Both the position numbers and the translations under genes were made by a program. This document shows, one piece after another, positions 11,247 through 25,309 of a stretch of DNA of 64,000 nt. The notes beneath the pieces were generated by a model, which ran no database searches, had not been told where the DNA came from, and was given only the letters and a program-made list of their open reading frames with translations. Each line of letters starts with the position of its first letter. Within the stretch, counting starts at the first letter, position 1. Source of the stretch: Yamagishiella unicocca. Lineage: Eukaryota > Chlorophyta > Chlorophyceae > Chlamydomonadales > Volvocaceae. The DNA is taken from positions 682,001 through 746,000 of the forward strand of contig BDSL01000033.1 in NCBI GenBank assembly GCA_003116995.1, given 5' to 3'.

Positions 11247-14200
11247 CTAGCCTGCTCCGTCGGAGCCGCCGACGCCGTTGTTGCCCTTCATGGCGGCATC
11301 TGATGACCCTCCTTGCTGGTGCTGCTGCTGCTGCTGCTGCCGTTGCCGCGGTCCGCTAGCCGCCCCAAACTGGGCGTTCCCGCCTCCCCCGCCATGCCCG
11401 AACCGACCGGCAGAGCTCCTCCCGCGCCCCCCTCCATACCCCCCCTCCGCACCCCTTCCACCGCCGCCCCTTCCGCCACCCCTTCCGCCCTCCCCGGCGC
11501 ACCAGCCGCCAAACCGCCCGCCAAATCCTCGGCCCCTTCCGCCGCCCCAGACCTGACACCGCTCAGGCGCTCCTCCCCCTCCTCCTCCTCCACCCCGACC
11601 GCCGCCGCCGTACCAGCCTCCGACTTGTTCTGCCGCCATGACGTCACCGCCGCCGCCGCGACCGTACGGCACCATGCCGCCCACCCGGCCGCTATGCGCT
11701 CCCATCATGCCAGCGTGTTGGTTCAGGTTGTGGTGCTGGTGTTGGTTCTGGAGCTGATGTTGGTTCTGGAGCTGATGTTGGTTCTGGTGCTGAGCCGCGA
11801 GCACCGCCATGCCGGGCATCCCAGCGGTCGCCGCGAGCAGCGCCGCGGGATTGGCCTCTCCCTGGCCCCGAAACCACACGTCCAGGGAGGACGCAAACGG
11901 GGGGAGCGAGGGAAGGAGAGGGAGAGGGAGGGAGGGAGAAGGGGGAGTGAGACAGGCGGGCAGGAGCCGAGGGTAATGTCTCTTAGCCTACAGGGCCCTA
12001 TGGGCTCAGCGAAGAGCGAGAGGCCTGGGGGCACACCTGCGCGTAGCCGCACACCCTCGCCAACTACGACGGGACAAAGCGTAAGGCCCAGCCAACAACG
12101 AAACGTAAGGCCCGCCCAGCCGCGGTGTGCTCGTACCTGCAGCATGGCCATGCCCAGCCAGGTCGCGGTGTCCCACAGCAGCGCGGCCTCTTGTACGACA
12201 TGGTCCACCTGGAGTGGGGCCCCACCGGCGCCGCCGCCAGCCGCCGCCGCCGCCAGGGTCAGGCCCGCCCCGCCGGCCGCCCCGCCGGGCTGCGCCAGGG
12301 CCATCCCAGGCGCAGTCCCCCGGGCCACACCCATACCCACACCCACACCCATCACGGGCGCGGGTTCCGCCAGCCCACCCAGGTGATCCTCCAGGGAGGG
12401 CATGGCAGAAGGGCGCCGGGGGCCGTTGGCGTTACAGTCCCGCCTTAGCTGCCGAAGCTGGTGTGGGGCTCCTTCCGGTGCCGGTGGTGGGGAGGCTCCG
12501 CCTCCGCCGGCGCCGTGCGCGGGTTGAGGCCCCTCAGCCTCCGGCGGCGGCGGCGGCCCGTCGACGCGTGCTCCAGGGACCTGGCCGGGACGAGCCAGTG
12601 CCTCCGGCGGCGGCGGCCCGTCGATGCGTGCCTCAGGGGCCAGGCCGGCACGAGCCAGCGCGCCGGCGTGGCCTCGGTGGGCTCCGCCCTCCGTCTCCGC
12701 CGCCATCGCCGCCACTGCCGCCACCGCCGCCACTGCCTCCGCGGGGTCACGCGGCGGGCTGGGCTCGTTGACACGCGCGCGCTTCGGCAGCCGCCCGGCC
12801 TCGCGCCCTGGGAGGCCGCCGCCGCCGCCGCCGCTGAAGCCGCCAGCGTCGCCACCGCCGCCTCCAGCGCTGTCGTCCAACCCATTTGCATCGTCGGCGT
12901 TGCCTCCCTCACCCGGCCACCGCCGCCGCCGCGCCGCGCGGCCGCCCTCAACGTTCGTCGCAGCGGCCGCGCCCCCGTCGGCGTGTCCAGGCAGCGCCAG
13001 CGGAACATCGGCCCCAAGCTGCGCCGCCGCTGCCTCCGGCTTACCGCCTCCACCCCCACCTTCGCCTCGGCCCCCACCCCCCTCCTCTCGTTCCTGCTGC
13101 TGCCAACGGCAGTCCCCTCCGTGCTCCTCCCGCCAGGCCCCTCTCCCACCACCGCCTCTGCCGCCTCCCTCCTTGCCGTCTGGCGACCACTTGCTGGCAG
13201 CGGGCGGCCCGCGGCGCTGATACCCGTCGCCGCCGTCGCCGCCGCCGCCGCCGCCGCCGCCGCTGCGTCCGCCACCCCCCTCGCTGCCGTCCTGACCCCA
13301 ACGCCCCGGCTGCTGCTGCCGTACCGGCAGCGGTGCCGCCTCCTGCTCCTGCCACTCCCCCTGCCGCCTCCCCTCACGTCCTCCCTCCCACTGCTCAGCC
13401 CCGCGCCGCAGGTGTGGCTGCCTGCCCCACCCCTCCGGCGACCCGTGGGTCCGTTGCTGTTGCCAGGCTCCATGACCGCGGCCCCGGCCACGCGCTCCTC
13501 GGCCTCGCCCCCGCTCCACCTCCCACTCGCCCTCCTCCTCTCTCTCCGTCCGCCGTTGCCGCCGCCACCGCTCCTCCTCGTCAGCACCTCCACCTCCGTC
13601 ATACACGGGGCGCTGCTCAACCCTGTCACGCACCGGGCACTCCCGGCTTTCCGCGGGCCCGCCTCTCCGCTCCGAAACCTCCTCCCGGCCCCAATCCGCC
13701 GGCTCCTCGCGTGGGCGCTTCCGCTCCCACGGCACATCACGGGTCCCCCCACGGGGCCCCTCACGGCCCCACTGACCAGACGGCTCGTCCGACGGACCAG
13801 CGGAACGCCGCAGCGGCGGGCCGCCGTCGTCGCCGTACGTGTGCGCCTCTGCGCCGCCGCCCCAGCGGTGCCGCCAGGCCCCGGCGGCCCGGTTCGCCTG
13901 CTCGCTGGCACCGTGGTCATTATCGGCGCCGTCCGGGCGGGCGCCACGCCGAAGCTCGGGGTCCAGAGGCGTCCGTTCCGGCCGGTTGGCGGACGGCAAG
14001 CGCGGCTGGTGGATGTGGTGGATGTGCTGGTGGGGGTGGGGCTGCTGCTGCGGCTGCTGCGGCTGCTGCGGCTGCTCTCCCTCCGCGTCCCAATGTCGCC
14101 TGCCAGCCCCACGACCCGGACCTTCGCTGGCTCGAGGACCAGGCCAATCGCCGACGTCGTGCCAGGGGCAACCACCCTCCCTGGAGGGCCCGCGACCGGG

Positions 14201-17200
14201 CCCGCCGCCCCGCCCACGCCCAAAGCCCCGGCCGCCGCCGCGCGCAGCAGCATCCGCCCCCTCGCCGCATCCGCGAGGTGATTCCCGGTGATCAGCACCC
14301 CAGGTGCCGCCGGTTCCGTCACCATGACGTCCTCGGCCCCGGCCGCCGCCGCCGCCGCCGCCGTCGTCGGGAGACGGCATCCCGCGGTGCTCGGGACGGC
14401 CCTCAGCGCCGGCGCCATCGGCCGTACGGCGCATGTGAAGCGGCCAGCGCACGTCGTACGGACCGGGCCCGTCCCGCCGGCGTTCATGCCGGTGCTGCGG
14501 CCGCCGCTGCTCCCAAGGATCCGGTCCACCGCCGCCGCCACCGCGGCCACCGCCGCCGCCACCGTCGCCTCTATGAGCTGCCGGGCTGTGCCGACGGGCG
14601 CTCGCGCCTGGGCGGCCTGGATCCAAATCCAACTCCGCGGCAGCGCGTCCAGCGCTGCCGCCGCGCCGCTCGCCGTCCTGGCGAGCATCTTCGCCGGCGG
14701 AAGGTTGCCGTACAGGGGTACGAGCGCCCCGGAAGCCGGGTCCGGGCCTCGCCCGCTCTGCTGCTGCTGCGGCCGTGGCGCCGGCATCGCTGGCAGCAGC
14801 GGCGGCGACGAAGCCGCGTCTGACTGCGGCTCTGCCTAGAGACCCGCCCGCCGCCTTGGCCGGTGTGCGGGATCTGGAATTGGATCTCAATTTGGGCCTC
14901 GAATTTGAACGGGCGGGGCTTCTGGAGCGACTCCGTGAGTGGGAGCGCGTCCTTGAGGACCGGCGGCCCGACTTGGATTCGGAGCTGCTGCTGGACGACG
15001 ATGACCTGGATCTGGATCTTGATCTTGATCTGGACCTAGACCTCGACTTGGATTTGGAACGTGTTCGAGATGAGCTGCGGCTGCGCATCCGCCTCCGCGA
15101 CCGTGACCTGGACCGAGTCCTGGACCTGGATCTGGATCTGGAGCGGGTCGGCGTCTTGGACCGCCCACGGGAGCTGGATCCTGAGGATGAGCCGCCGGAG
15201 GCGGTGCCTGATCCAGAACCCGTCCCAGAATCCGAAGATCCCGAGCTAGACGACGAGCTGGATCTTGATTCCGAGCCGGAGCTCGATCCAGAGCGCGCGT
15301 CGTGGCGGCCCCCTCCGTCCTTGCTGCCCCGCGCGCCTCCTCCCTTGCCTGCACCGCCCTCTGCGCCGCCCGTCGCAGCTGCCGCAGGCCACCGCAGCCG
15401 CCCTGGAGCCCGCTGCCGTACGTCCCCTGTCCACGCCGCCCGCCCCGGCACTGGCGGGGGGTGGCGCTGCTGCCGCGGCCCCCCCGGCAGGCCCCCGCCA
15501 GCAGGCCCGCGGGTCACAAGCGCCTCGTCCACAGAGCGCCAGGTGGTGCCGCCGCGGCCCCCGTCGCCTTCACAGCCCCTGTTGCCTTCAGGGCTGTGTG
15601 GCCCGAGCCTCAGCCCTGGGCGACCGCCGCCGCCGCCTTCGTGCCCGCCTGGACTGTCCACCCCCAGCCGGCCATAGCCACCTCTCGAGCCCTCCCGGCC
15701 CCGCCGGCCGCCGTCCTCCTCGCCTCCGGCTCGGCCTCCGCCGCGGCCCCAGGGCCCCCGGCCGCCAGGAGGCAGACCCTCCGGCCCCAACCAGCCGTCC
15801 TGAGGCCCCTGAGGCTCTCCGTCTCGCTGACGCTGCTGCTGCGCCTGCGGGCGCTCCTGTTGCCGCTGCTGGCGGGTGTGGTGGCTACCGTCGTCGCAGC
15901 GAGGCTGGCGCCAGCCGCCCTCCTCCGCCTCATCGCCGCGAGCTGGCATGCAGCGATACTGCCCCACAGCCGGTCGGCCACCTCCCTCCGGTGAGTCCGG
16001 CGGAGCTCCTCCTCCTCCTCCTCCTCCTCCTCCTCCTCCTCCTCCTCCTCCTCCTCCTCCTCCTCCTCCTCCTCCTCCTCCTCCTCCTCCTCCTCCACCT
16101 CCACCACCGCCCCCGGCCTCACCCCGCCAGAAGCCGTGCTCCGGCCCGGGCGCCGCGGGCCCCCCAGCCCAGCCTAGCTGGCGCTGCAGTCGCCCTCGCT
16201 CTCCTTCCGGACGACCCGGCGGCAGGCGCAGCCCACCTCGGTCACCGCCGCCGCCGCCACCGCCGCCGCCGCGTCCGCGACCCGCCGCAGCACCATCCCA
16301 AGCGCCGTCGGCGGCGCACGCGCCGCCGTCCACGTTCCAGCCCCGTCGGCGTGGGGAATGCGAGCGAGTCCGGGGAGCGGGCCCGGGCCGTGCGTGAGGA
16401 GGCGGGCCCCCAGGCGGCCAGGCGCCGCCGCCTTCACGCCCCGCATCATATGACCCGCCCCATCCGCAACCGCCGCGCTCTTGCCTTGCCTCCTGATCAT
16501 GAGGGTGCTGCCCGCGGGGACGCTGCTGCTGGTGCTGGTGCTGCTGCTGGTGCTGCTGCTGGCGCTGCTGGTGCTGGTGCTGCTGCTGCTGGCGCCGCTC
16601 GTCGTGTTGAAAGAGCTGCGCTGTGTGGTGCTGCGGCCGGCGGAGCGGCTGCTGCCCAGGAGACAGTCCCCGCTCCCGAGCCTCGCCAAGCCACTCCTTG
16701 CGGCTGAACGGCGCGGGCGACCGCCGCTGAACGCCGCCCTCGCCGCCGCCGCGCCCCTCGAGCGCGTCATCGTACGGCAACCGCCGTACATGAGGGCTGA
16801 CGTCATCAGGCCCGCCGCGACGGCGCGGTCCCGTCGGGCCGTACCTCTCCACGCCTCGGTGCGGTATCCATGAGCCGTCGCCGTCGGCTGCTGGCTGGGG
16901 CCGCCTGTCTCCTGGGCTTCCGGCGCCGACACCACCAGCAGCACCACCAGCAGCACCACCAGCAGCACCAGCAGCACCAGCAATCTCGCGAGGAGGTGGC
17001 TGCGGCTCCCGCCACGATCCGGCCCCGCCCCCGTACCCGCGTTGGTAGTGCCGCGGTCCCGGTCCCTGCTCCGGATTATCACCAACGGAGCGCCCCGCAG
17101 GAGAGCCGGAGCGGCGGCGGGAGCGGTCCGCCGTGAAGCGCGCGCCACGGTCGCCCAACAGCCCTGCACCGCACTGGTGGTGCTGCTGCTGTTGGTAGCG

Positions 17201-20200
17201 GTGGTCGTGGTGGTGGTCGTCGTGGTGATGGTGGTGGTGCTGCTGCTGCGGCTGGGGGACGCGGTGCGAGTCGTAGGGGTGTGGGTCTAGCAGGTGCCGG
17301 GTGTGTGGGTGAGGTTCGAGGGAGACCCGTGGATGGGTGAGGTGAGGTGGACTCGCTTGCGGCCTCCGGAAGTCCCTTTGGAGGAGGTGTCCGGGCGGGG
17401 GCGGCTGGCTGCCGTCGTCACTGCCGAAGCGGCGGCGTCGTCGTTGCGGCGGCGGCGGCGACGCTTCGCCATCGGAACGCCGCGGCCCAGCATCCCGGCT
17501 TCTCCGCTGGTGGTGCTGGTGGTGCATCTTGCGATCGCTCTCCTGGCTGAACTCGAGGTCCGGATCAGCCTGGGACGGCCACGCCTTCCAGCCGGACTCG
17601 TACAGATCGGTACGGCGCGCCCGCCGCCCCCGCGAGTTCTCGTCCTCCGCCCGGCCATCCTCCGCTCCGCTGCACCAGCTTCGCGGCGGGAGGGGGCTGT
17701 CAGTTCCGCGCGGCTCGTCGCGGCGCTCCGGGCTGCGGTTTCGGAGCCGATCTGGCTGCGGCCGCTCGCTGCCGTGGGCGGGGGGGTCCTGGGGGTATTC
17801 CTCCTTTGGCCTGCGAGTTGGGGTATACACAGCGTTAGGTGCACAGCGTGTGTTGGGTACGCGGTGTGGGGTCACGGGCGGCACAGGGGACCCTAGGCCC
17901 GTCGTGGTGGCCGGCGCCAGCTATCACGTCCATCACCGGAGCACCTCGTCAGCATGCAGGTCCCGCTGACCCAACAGGGCTCACCCGAACGCAAGCCGGC
18001 GGGCCTCCCGCCGCAAGGGCCCGCGGGAATCGCCCTCACGTGCCGGGCTGAGGGGCTTCCGCGCGGCCACGGGGGCCTCCCCAGCCCCCTCCGCCCCCTC
18101 CGCCGCCGCCGCCGGCGCTCCATTGTCCCAGCTATCCCGCCGGCCAGCCGACCAGTCCTCTTCCTCCCTCCGCCGCGCCCCCGCCGCAGCTGCAGAGACG
18201 CGGTGTCCCTCCTCGCCCAGGTCGCCGCCCTCGCCGCCGCGGTCCCGACGCGACGCGCCAGGTGCCGCGCCGCCGCCGCCGACGTCGGCGGCGGCGGCGG
18301 CGGCACCGCCGCCGCAGCCCTGTACGGCGCCCGGCGGCGGCCAGGCGCCGTCCTCCGCCAACTCCGGCTCATACGCCTCCAGGAGCAGCAGCTGGTCCTC
18401 CGGATCCTCCGGATCCAAACCATCAAAATCCCCCAACGGCGCTCCCTCCTCAGCCGCCGCCGCCGCCGCGGCGGCGGCGGCGGCGCCCTCGCCACATACG
18501 CCGCCCTCCGCGTCCAGCGCCGTGCTGGCCGCCGCCCCGCCGTGGCTCACCCCTCCCCCGCCCGCTAGCGCCGCCGGCGGCGGCTGCGGCGGCGGCGCGC
18601 TGCGCCCGCTGCCGTCGTCCGCGCCGCCAAGGACCCTCTCGGCGGCCTCACACTCGTGGGGCCGCGCACTCGCGGCGATGGTGGGTGACACCCTGGCGTC
18701 CCCACACGCGTCCAGACCGCCACGCTGCGATAGGCTGGTGGGGGGGCTGGCGCTGCTGCTGCAAGGCTCAGCGGAAGTGAGCCGGCCTGGGCCGTCAGGG
18801 GCAGCAGCCGCAGCGGCGTCGCCGCCGGCAGCGAGCTCGAGCGCCGCCGCCGTCAGCCCCCCGGCGTCGGGCGCCGTCGCTGTACGGCACAGCGACGTGG
18901 CTGTTTCCGCGCCGCCGACGCCGCCGCCGCTGCCCTGGGGAGCTGCGGCGGCGTGCTGAGGCGACCTGTCACGTACCCAGGAGCGCGCGGGGACCTGGTC
19001 CGCCGCCGCCAGCGGCGGCAGCGGCTTACCGCTGGCGTGCTCTGGCGCTGAGGGGCCGGCGGCACCGCCGCCGGCCCCAAGCCCTTCGCGCGCGTCCCAG
19101 TCGCAAGCCGTCAGGATGCGGTCGGCGCTGACTACGCTGCCAGTGGAGCAACTCACAGCGGGCCCTGGCTTCGTCGTGGGGAGCTGCGGGCAGGGGGGAG
19201 CTTCAGGGAGGGCAGCAGCAGCACCCGCGGCATTGCCCTTGGCGGCGGCTACTGCCGCCGTGCCGTTCGCCGCCGCCGCCGCAGCTGCAGTAAACTCTGC
19301 GGCGTCGTCGGCAGCTGTAGCGACGGCAGCTGTAGCGACGGCAGCTGTAGCGACGGCAGCTGCAGCGACGGCAGCTGTAGCGACGGCGCCTTCTGTCGCA
19401 AGTGCCGGGTGATCGTCCGTGGCGGAGGCGGCCGACTGCAGTAGCGAGGTGCCGTCGTACGGTCCAGCGCCGTCAGCGGCAGCAGTAACCGCCGCCGCTC
19501 CACGCTCCACGCACCCTTCAGCCTCGTCCGGGTCCGGGGCGGACGATGCGACCGGTACCGACCTGCGGACGTCACCCCCTCCCTCCGCCGCGCCCTCCCT
19601 GCCGTCAGCAGCGCCCCTGGCGCCTCCACTCCTGCCGCTTCTGGGGCTGCTAGCCGCCTGGTCCCCCCCCTCCTGCGCCTGCCGCCCCAACTCGGCCGGG
19701 ATGCGGCTTCTCTCTTTCGCGCCCTGCTGTTGCAGCTGCTGCTGCTGCTGGTGGGACTCATAGAACTCAAATATGGCCTCACGTACGGCAGAGGCTGGCA
19801 GCAGCAGCAGGTCTGCGCCGGGGCCGCCGCCGTGAGCTGGCGGCGCCGCCGGGGACACGCCGCCAGCCGCCAGCGTCGCGCTTACATTGTGGCCGCCGCC
19901 GCCGCCGGCGCCTCCGCCGCCGCCTCCGCCTCCGCCTCCGCCGCCGCCTCCGCCGCCACCGCTGCCGCCGCCTCCGCCGCCGCCGCCACCGCCGCCGCCG
20001 CTGGCGCCTGGCGGACGTGCGGTGGACGTCTCAGCGCCGCCGGCTCCAGGAAAGGCTGCCATGGGGCTCATAAGGCCCATGGCGGGGTCCGGCAGCGGGC
20101 ACTTCATCATTGCCGCCAGGTCGGGGCCGTACGTCATGCCGTACCACTCGGTGGTGTGGAAGTCACCGGTGTTGCCGTCCCCGTGTTCGCCGTGCGCGGG

Positions 20201-23200
20201 CAGCAGGCAGGAGTCGATTAGCAAGTTGTCGCTCATGGCGGGCAGGGCCAGCCCCTGCGGCAGAGCCGTCGTACCGCCGACACTGGCGGCTGCTCCGGAA
20301 CCAGACGTAGAGGCGGCGCTGTGGCGGGGGCCGCCGCCCAACACGGCAACGCCGTTGTACGGCCCCGAAACGGCCCCCGCCCCGACACCGGACCCTGCCG
20401 CGCCGCAGACGTTGGCCGAAGCCACTTGCTGTACGACACCGCCGTACAGCTCCGGGACCGCAGCTGCCGGCGGCGGCGGCGGCGCCGCCGCCGCCGCCGT
20501 CGTCAAGCAGTGGTGAATGGCGTCGCCACCGCCAACGGCGTACAAGCCGCCGCCGAGGCTGTCCGCCGGGGCCTCCAACGCCACTGACCCTCCCCGGCGG
20601 CTGCTACCGCCCCTACCGGCGCCGCCTCGTCCGGAGGCAGCGGCCCTCCCTCGACCGCGTAGAGCAAGCGCCTCGCCCCCCAAAGCTCCTCCAGCCTCCA
20701 AAACACACGCGCCGGACGTGCCACGGCCCCGCCCACGGCTTCGGCTCCGCCCCGGCGCCACCCGAACCGCCCCCGTCGCCTCCGCCCCCGCCGACATGCC
20801 GCTGCCGACAGCCTCCGACGAGCTACTGCCGTTGGGGCAGGGGACCAGCAGCGGCGACGCCGTTCCCGCCAGCTGGCCCCCGCCGACCAAGTGTTGCGGC
20901 GCCATTCGGACGTGGTTACCCTTGGGGGCCAGATCCTTCCAGGACAGCACGCGACCCACCATCGATGGCGGCCCCTGCTGTACGCCCGCGCCGACGGCGG
21001 CGAGCAGCGGCGACGGCGCCGGCAGCTCCAGCGGGTACGACGCCTGGGCTTCAAGTACGGCAGGGCTGGCGGGGGCGTAGCCCTGGCGCGCCAGCCACGC
21101 CGCCGCCGCCATCACGACGGCGCCACCGGCGCGGGCGGCAGCATCCTCCGCACTGAGGCGGGTGGGCGGCCTGCCTCTACGCTTGGGCAGGAAGTCCGGC
21201 TTGTGTGTAAGGAGGTGGTAGATGGAGGCGGGAGAGAGCGCCATCAGGCTGGTGCCGACGCCGCAGAAGGAGAGCGCCGTGTCGACGGCATGCAGCAGCA
21301 GCGAACCCACGTCCGGGCCCCGTAGGCGCGGGTGGATGGTTGGCAGGTGGAGCTGCGCCGGGGCGTGGGGGAGGGGGAGTTTTAGGGTGTAGGGTGTAGG
21401 GTTTGGGGGGTTTGGAGAGGGGTCCGGGCGGGAGGGGGGGACAAAGTGCATGCAGGTTCCGCAAAGGCAAGATGGGCGGTACGCGGTACGCTGGCACGGG
21501 GCCGTGACAGCTAGGGTTTTAGGGTTTTAGGGTTTTAGGGTTTTAGGGTTTTAGGGTTCAGGGACCGGAGCTCACCATCACCAAGCTGGGGCCGTACACG
21601 TGCAGCAGCATGGCGCAAGTGATGCGGCCGTTGACCCACAGCACCGCCGCCCTCTGCATGCTCCAGGGCCACTGACGGCGGCAGCCGCTGCCCTGCTCCT
21701 CCCTGCCGCCAAACCCTGGCGGCGGGGACCACGGCAACCCGCCCAGCAAGCCCCCGGCGGTCTGCCAGGCGGCGTCCAGCGCGGGCATCAGCCCGTTAGC
21801 GATGCCGGCGGCGGCGGCCGGCGCAGCGCCGGCGCTGGCGCCGCTGCTGGTGCTGACGTCAGCACAGCAGCCCGACGAGCCGCCGTCGGCTGGCGGCGTG
21901 GGGGCGCCCTGCGCCGCCGCCGCCGCCGCCGTCGCCGTCGCCGCCGCCCCGGCCTCCGCTGCGGCTGGGTCCGGGAGCGCGAAGAGGCAGGCTTCCAGGT
22001 CCTGCAGGTGCTGACTCACCTCCTGCATGCGTTGGGGGTATAGGGGCAGCGTTAGTCGCAACGTGACATCACCGCCAACCACCAACCGCCAATCGCCCTC
22101 CCGCCAACCGCCAACCGCCCGTCCCACCTGCTCCAGATCATCGTCCAGTGCCGCTGGCGCCTCAGCGCCACCCGCTGGGCCTTGCGCCGCCAGCGCACGC
22201 CGTGCCGCCGCCGCCGCCGCCGCTGCGACGCCGCCGCCGTCCCCCGGCGGCCACAGGTCCAGCAGCTGCCACTCCAGGGAGGTGCCCTGCCGCAGGCTGC
22301 AGGCTTGCTTACCTGGCAGCACCGCCGTACAGCCCAGCAGCTGCCGCTGCTGCAGCTCCCGAACGAAGCTACCGCACTCCAGGCTACAAAGAAAGCCCTC
22401 CGAAGCCACCACCGCCAGCGGCGCCGCCGCGGTCGCCGGTTCCACACCAGCGGCGGCGGCGGCGGTGGCGGCGGCGGCGGCGTGTGACGTGGACAACGGC
22501 GGTCCAGGCGACAGTCCGAGTTCCCTGGCCTCCTGACCTGTCAGGCAACTGACGTGGCACGGCCGGCCGCAGCAGTAGCAACGTACGACATCGTGCATCG
22601 CGTCGTACACGTTATCGTACACGTCTCCTCCTCCTTCTGCGTCCCCGTCATCGCAGGCGTCCGCTGCGGCTGCGGCAGCAGCAGCGGACGGCGCGCACAG
22701 CGGCGGCTGCTGCAGGCTCCCTGTCGTTTCTAAGCCGGTGGACGGCAGCTGCGCAGACCCCGCCGCAGCCGTCATCTCCACGTCCGCCGGGCCCCATTCG
22801 GATGCATCTAGCCTCGCGTCAGACGCGCCCGGCCCTGCGTGCACATTGCTGGGGCCCCATTCGGATGCATCTTGCCTCGCGTCAGACGCACCCGGCCCTG
22901 CGTGCACATTGCTGGGGCCCCATTCGGATGCATCTTGCCTCGCGTCAGACGCACCCGGCCCTGCGTGCACATTGCTGGGGGCCCATTCGGATGCATCTTG
23001 CCTCGCGTCAGACGCACCCGGCCCTGCGTGCACATTGCTGGGGCCCCAGGCAGGCAGCCCCGCCACCGCGTCGGCGGCGGTATCCATCGCACCCCCCTGC
23101 GGCTGCTGCGCCGACGACACCATCCCAGCCCCAGGCCCGGCAGCTTCCGGCGCCGGAGGGCGTGGCGGCGGCAGCGAGACAGCTACCGCGGCGGTGGCAG

Positions 23201-25266
23201 CAGCAGCACCACCACCATCAACATCAACATCAATATCACGACTTCCAAACGGCGTCCGAGCACCGGCCGTGGTGGCGGCGGCCTCGAGGAGCGGGACAAT
23301 GAAGCCGAAAGGCCACGCGGCTCCGCCTGCCGTTGCCGCTGTTGCCGCTGTTGCCGCTGTTGCCGTTGCCGCTACTGCCGTTGCCGCTGTTGCCGTTGCC
23401 GCTGTTGCCGTTGCCGCTACTGCCGTTGCCGCTGTTGCCGCTGTTGCTGTTGCCGCTACTGCCGTTGGCGCTGTTGCTGCTGCCGCTGTTGCCGCTGTTG
23501 CTGCTGCCGCTGTTGCCGTTGCCGCTGTTGCCGTTGCCGCTGTTGCCGTTGCCGTTGCCGTTGCCGTCACCGTCGCGGTTGCGTCTGCCGGGCCTGGCTC
23601 CACCCCGGTGGCTGCGGCCTCGTCCGTTGCGGAACCGGTTTTCACTGCAACTTCAGCCTCCGCCTGGGGCGACGGAACACAGCCAACGGTGGAACACAGC
23701 CAACGGTGGAACACAGCCGACGGTGGAACACAGCCGACGGTGCACCAAGCGCAGGAGTGACAGGAGTGGGAGCTGAGGGATACGGTAGACAGCGAGGGCA
23801 CAGCGGTGCAGCGAACGTGGCGCGGCGCTGTGGCGTGCTGTGACGTGCTATGACGTGCTGTGACGTGCTGTGGCGTGCTGTGGCGTGCTGTGACGTGCTA
23901 TGACGTGCTGTGGCGTGCTGTGGCGTGCTGTGGCGTGATGCGACGTGCTGTGACGTGCTGTGACGTGCTGTGACGTGCTGTGCTTGCCCGTGCTGTGTCG
24001 CCGCACGCTGCGTTGGCCAGGGGGGGAGGCCTGAACCCATCCGCCCGCGCCCACCCCCCACCTTGGCGCTGCACCCGACCTCCCCCTCGTCCAACGCCGC
24101 CCACACGTCGACGTCCACGATGGTGGTGCTGACGACGTTGCGGATGTCCCTGCGGACGAGGTAGCAGAGGGGGGCCGAAACGGTCGGCATGGGGCTAGTC
24201 CCGGTAGCGGCACAGCTTATTACATATTTCAATGCCTATAAATTATTCTTAATGCCTATAAATTATTCTTTGTTGTAAAGTCTGTGAGTCTTCTTGTTGC
24301 AAAGCCTGTGAGTCTTCTTGTAGTAAACCCACAAACCAAGTCAGTGAGATTCGCGGGTCAGCCGCTCAGCAGGACACGAAAGGCGTCGGGACCACTCCAA
24401 CAACAGCACCCCGGGCGCTCCGCACCTCTTGGACAGTGTTTCGGAGCCCAAGCTGACCGCGGCCGCGGCCCCGACCGGTGGCCGGGTCCCAGGCGACAGC
24501 GTGGCGGCGCCGCTGCTGCCGGCGCCCGACCGCAAGCCCTGCGCCTTCCGCTGCTGCAGCAGCCGCAGCCGCTCGTGCGCGCTCAGGCGCTTGGGCTTGG
24601 CCGCCTCGGACGCGCTGGAGGCCGGCACGGATCGCGCCTGAGGCAGCTGGGGCTGCTGCGGCCCCGCATGCTGCAGCGGTGCCTGGAGCTGTTTCGAGTC
24701 CGGCAGGCCCGCCAGATCCCCCTGCGCCATCTCCTGCGCAGATCGCTTGCGCCCCCCTAGCTGCACCCCGCCGTCCCCGTCTTCCCTCCGCTGCGGCAGC
24801 TGCGGTTGCTGCTGCTGTGGCGGCTGCTGCGGCTGCCCCGGCTGCTGCTGCTCAAGGTGTACCTCCTTCGGCCGTTCCTCTCGCTGCAACTCCCCCTGCT
24901 GTTGGCCCAGCTGCTGCTGCGGAGCTCCCTGCGTGCTCAGCACCGAACAGGCGGATAGGGCGCGCTGCCCAAACGCCTCCGTCAGCACACGACCCGCATC
25001 TTCCGGGATAGGCGCACCCTGCTGCGGGTCGCGCCGCGCAACCTGTTGGTGCTCTTGGTGCTGCTGTTGCTGCTGTTGCTGCTGTTGCTGCTGTTGCTGC
25101 TGTTGCTGCTGTTGCTGCTGTTGTTGTGTCGGCTGTGTTGTGTCACCACGCGCCTCATCCCTTCCTACCAGATGGTGATGCTGTCCTGGCTGCTGCTCTG
25201 GCTGTGGCTCATGTCCCTGACCATGCGGCTGCCCGGACAGCGCCTGCGCTGGCGGCCGGTTCAAAA

Positions 25267-25309
<43 letters not shown>

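Noticed and set aside
14775..15677. Plus-strand open frame reading LDLDLDLD and other acidic repeats
   Set aside because: It is the antisense of the SR-repeat coding region of the giant gene.
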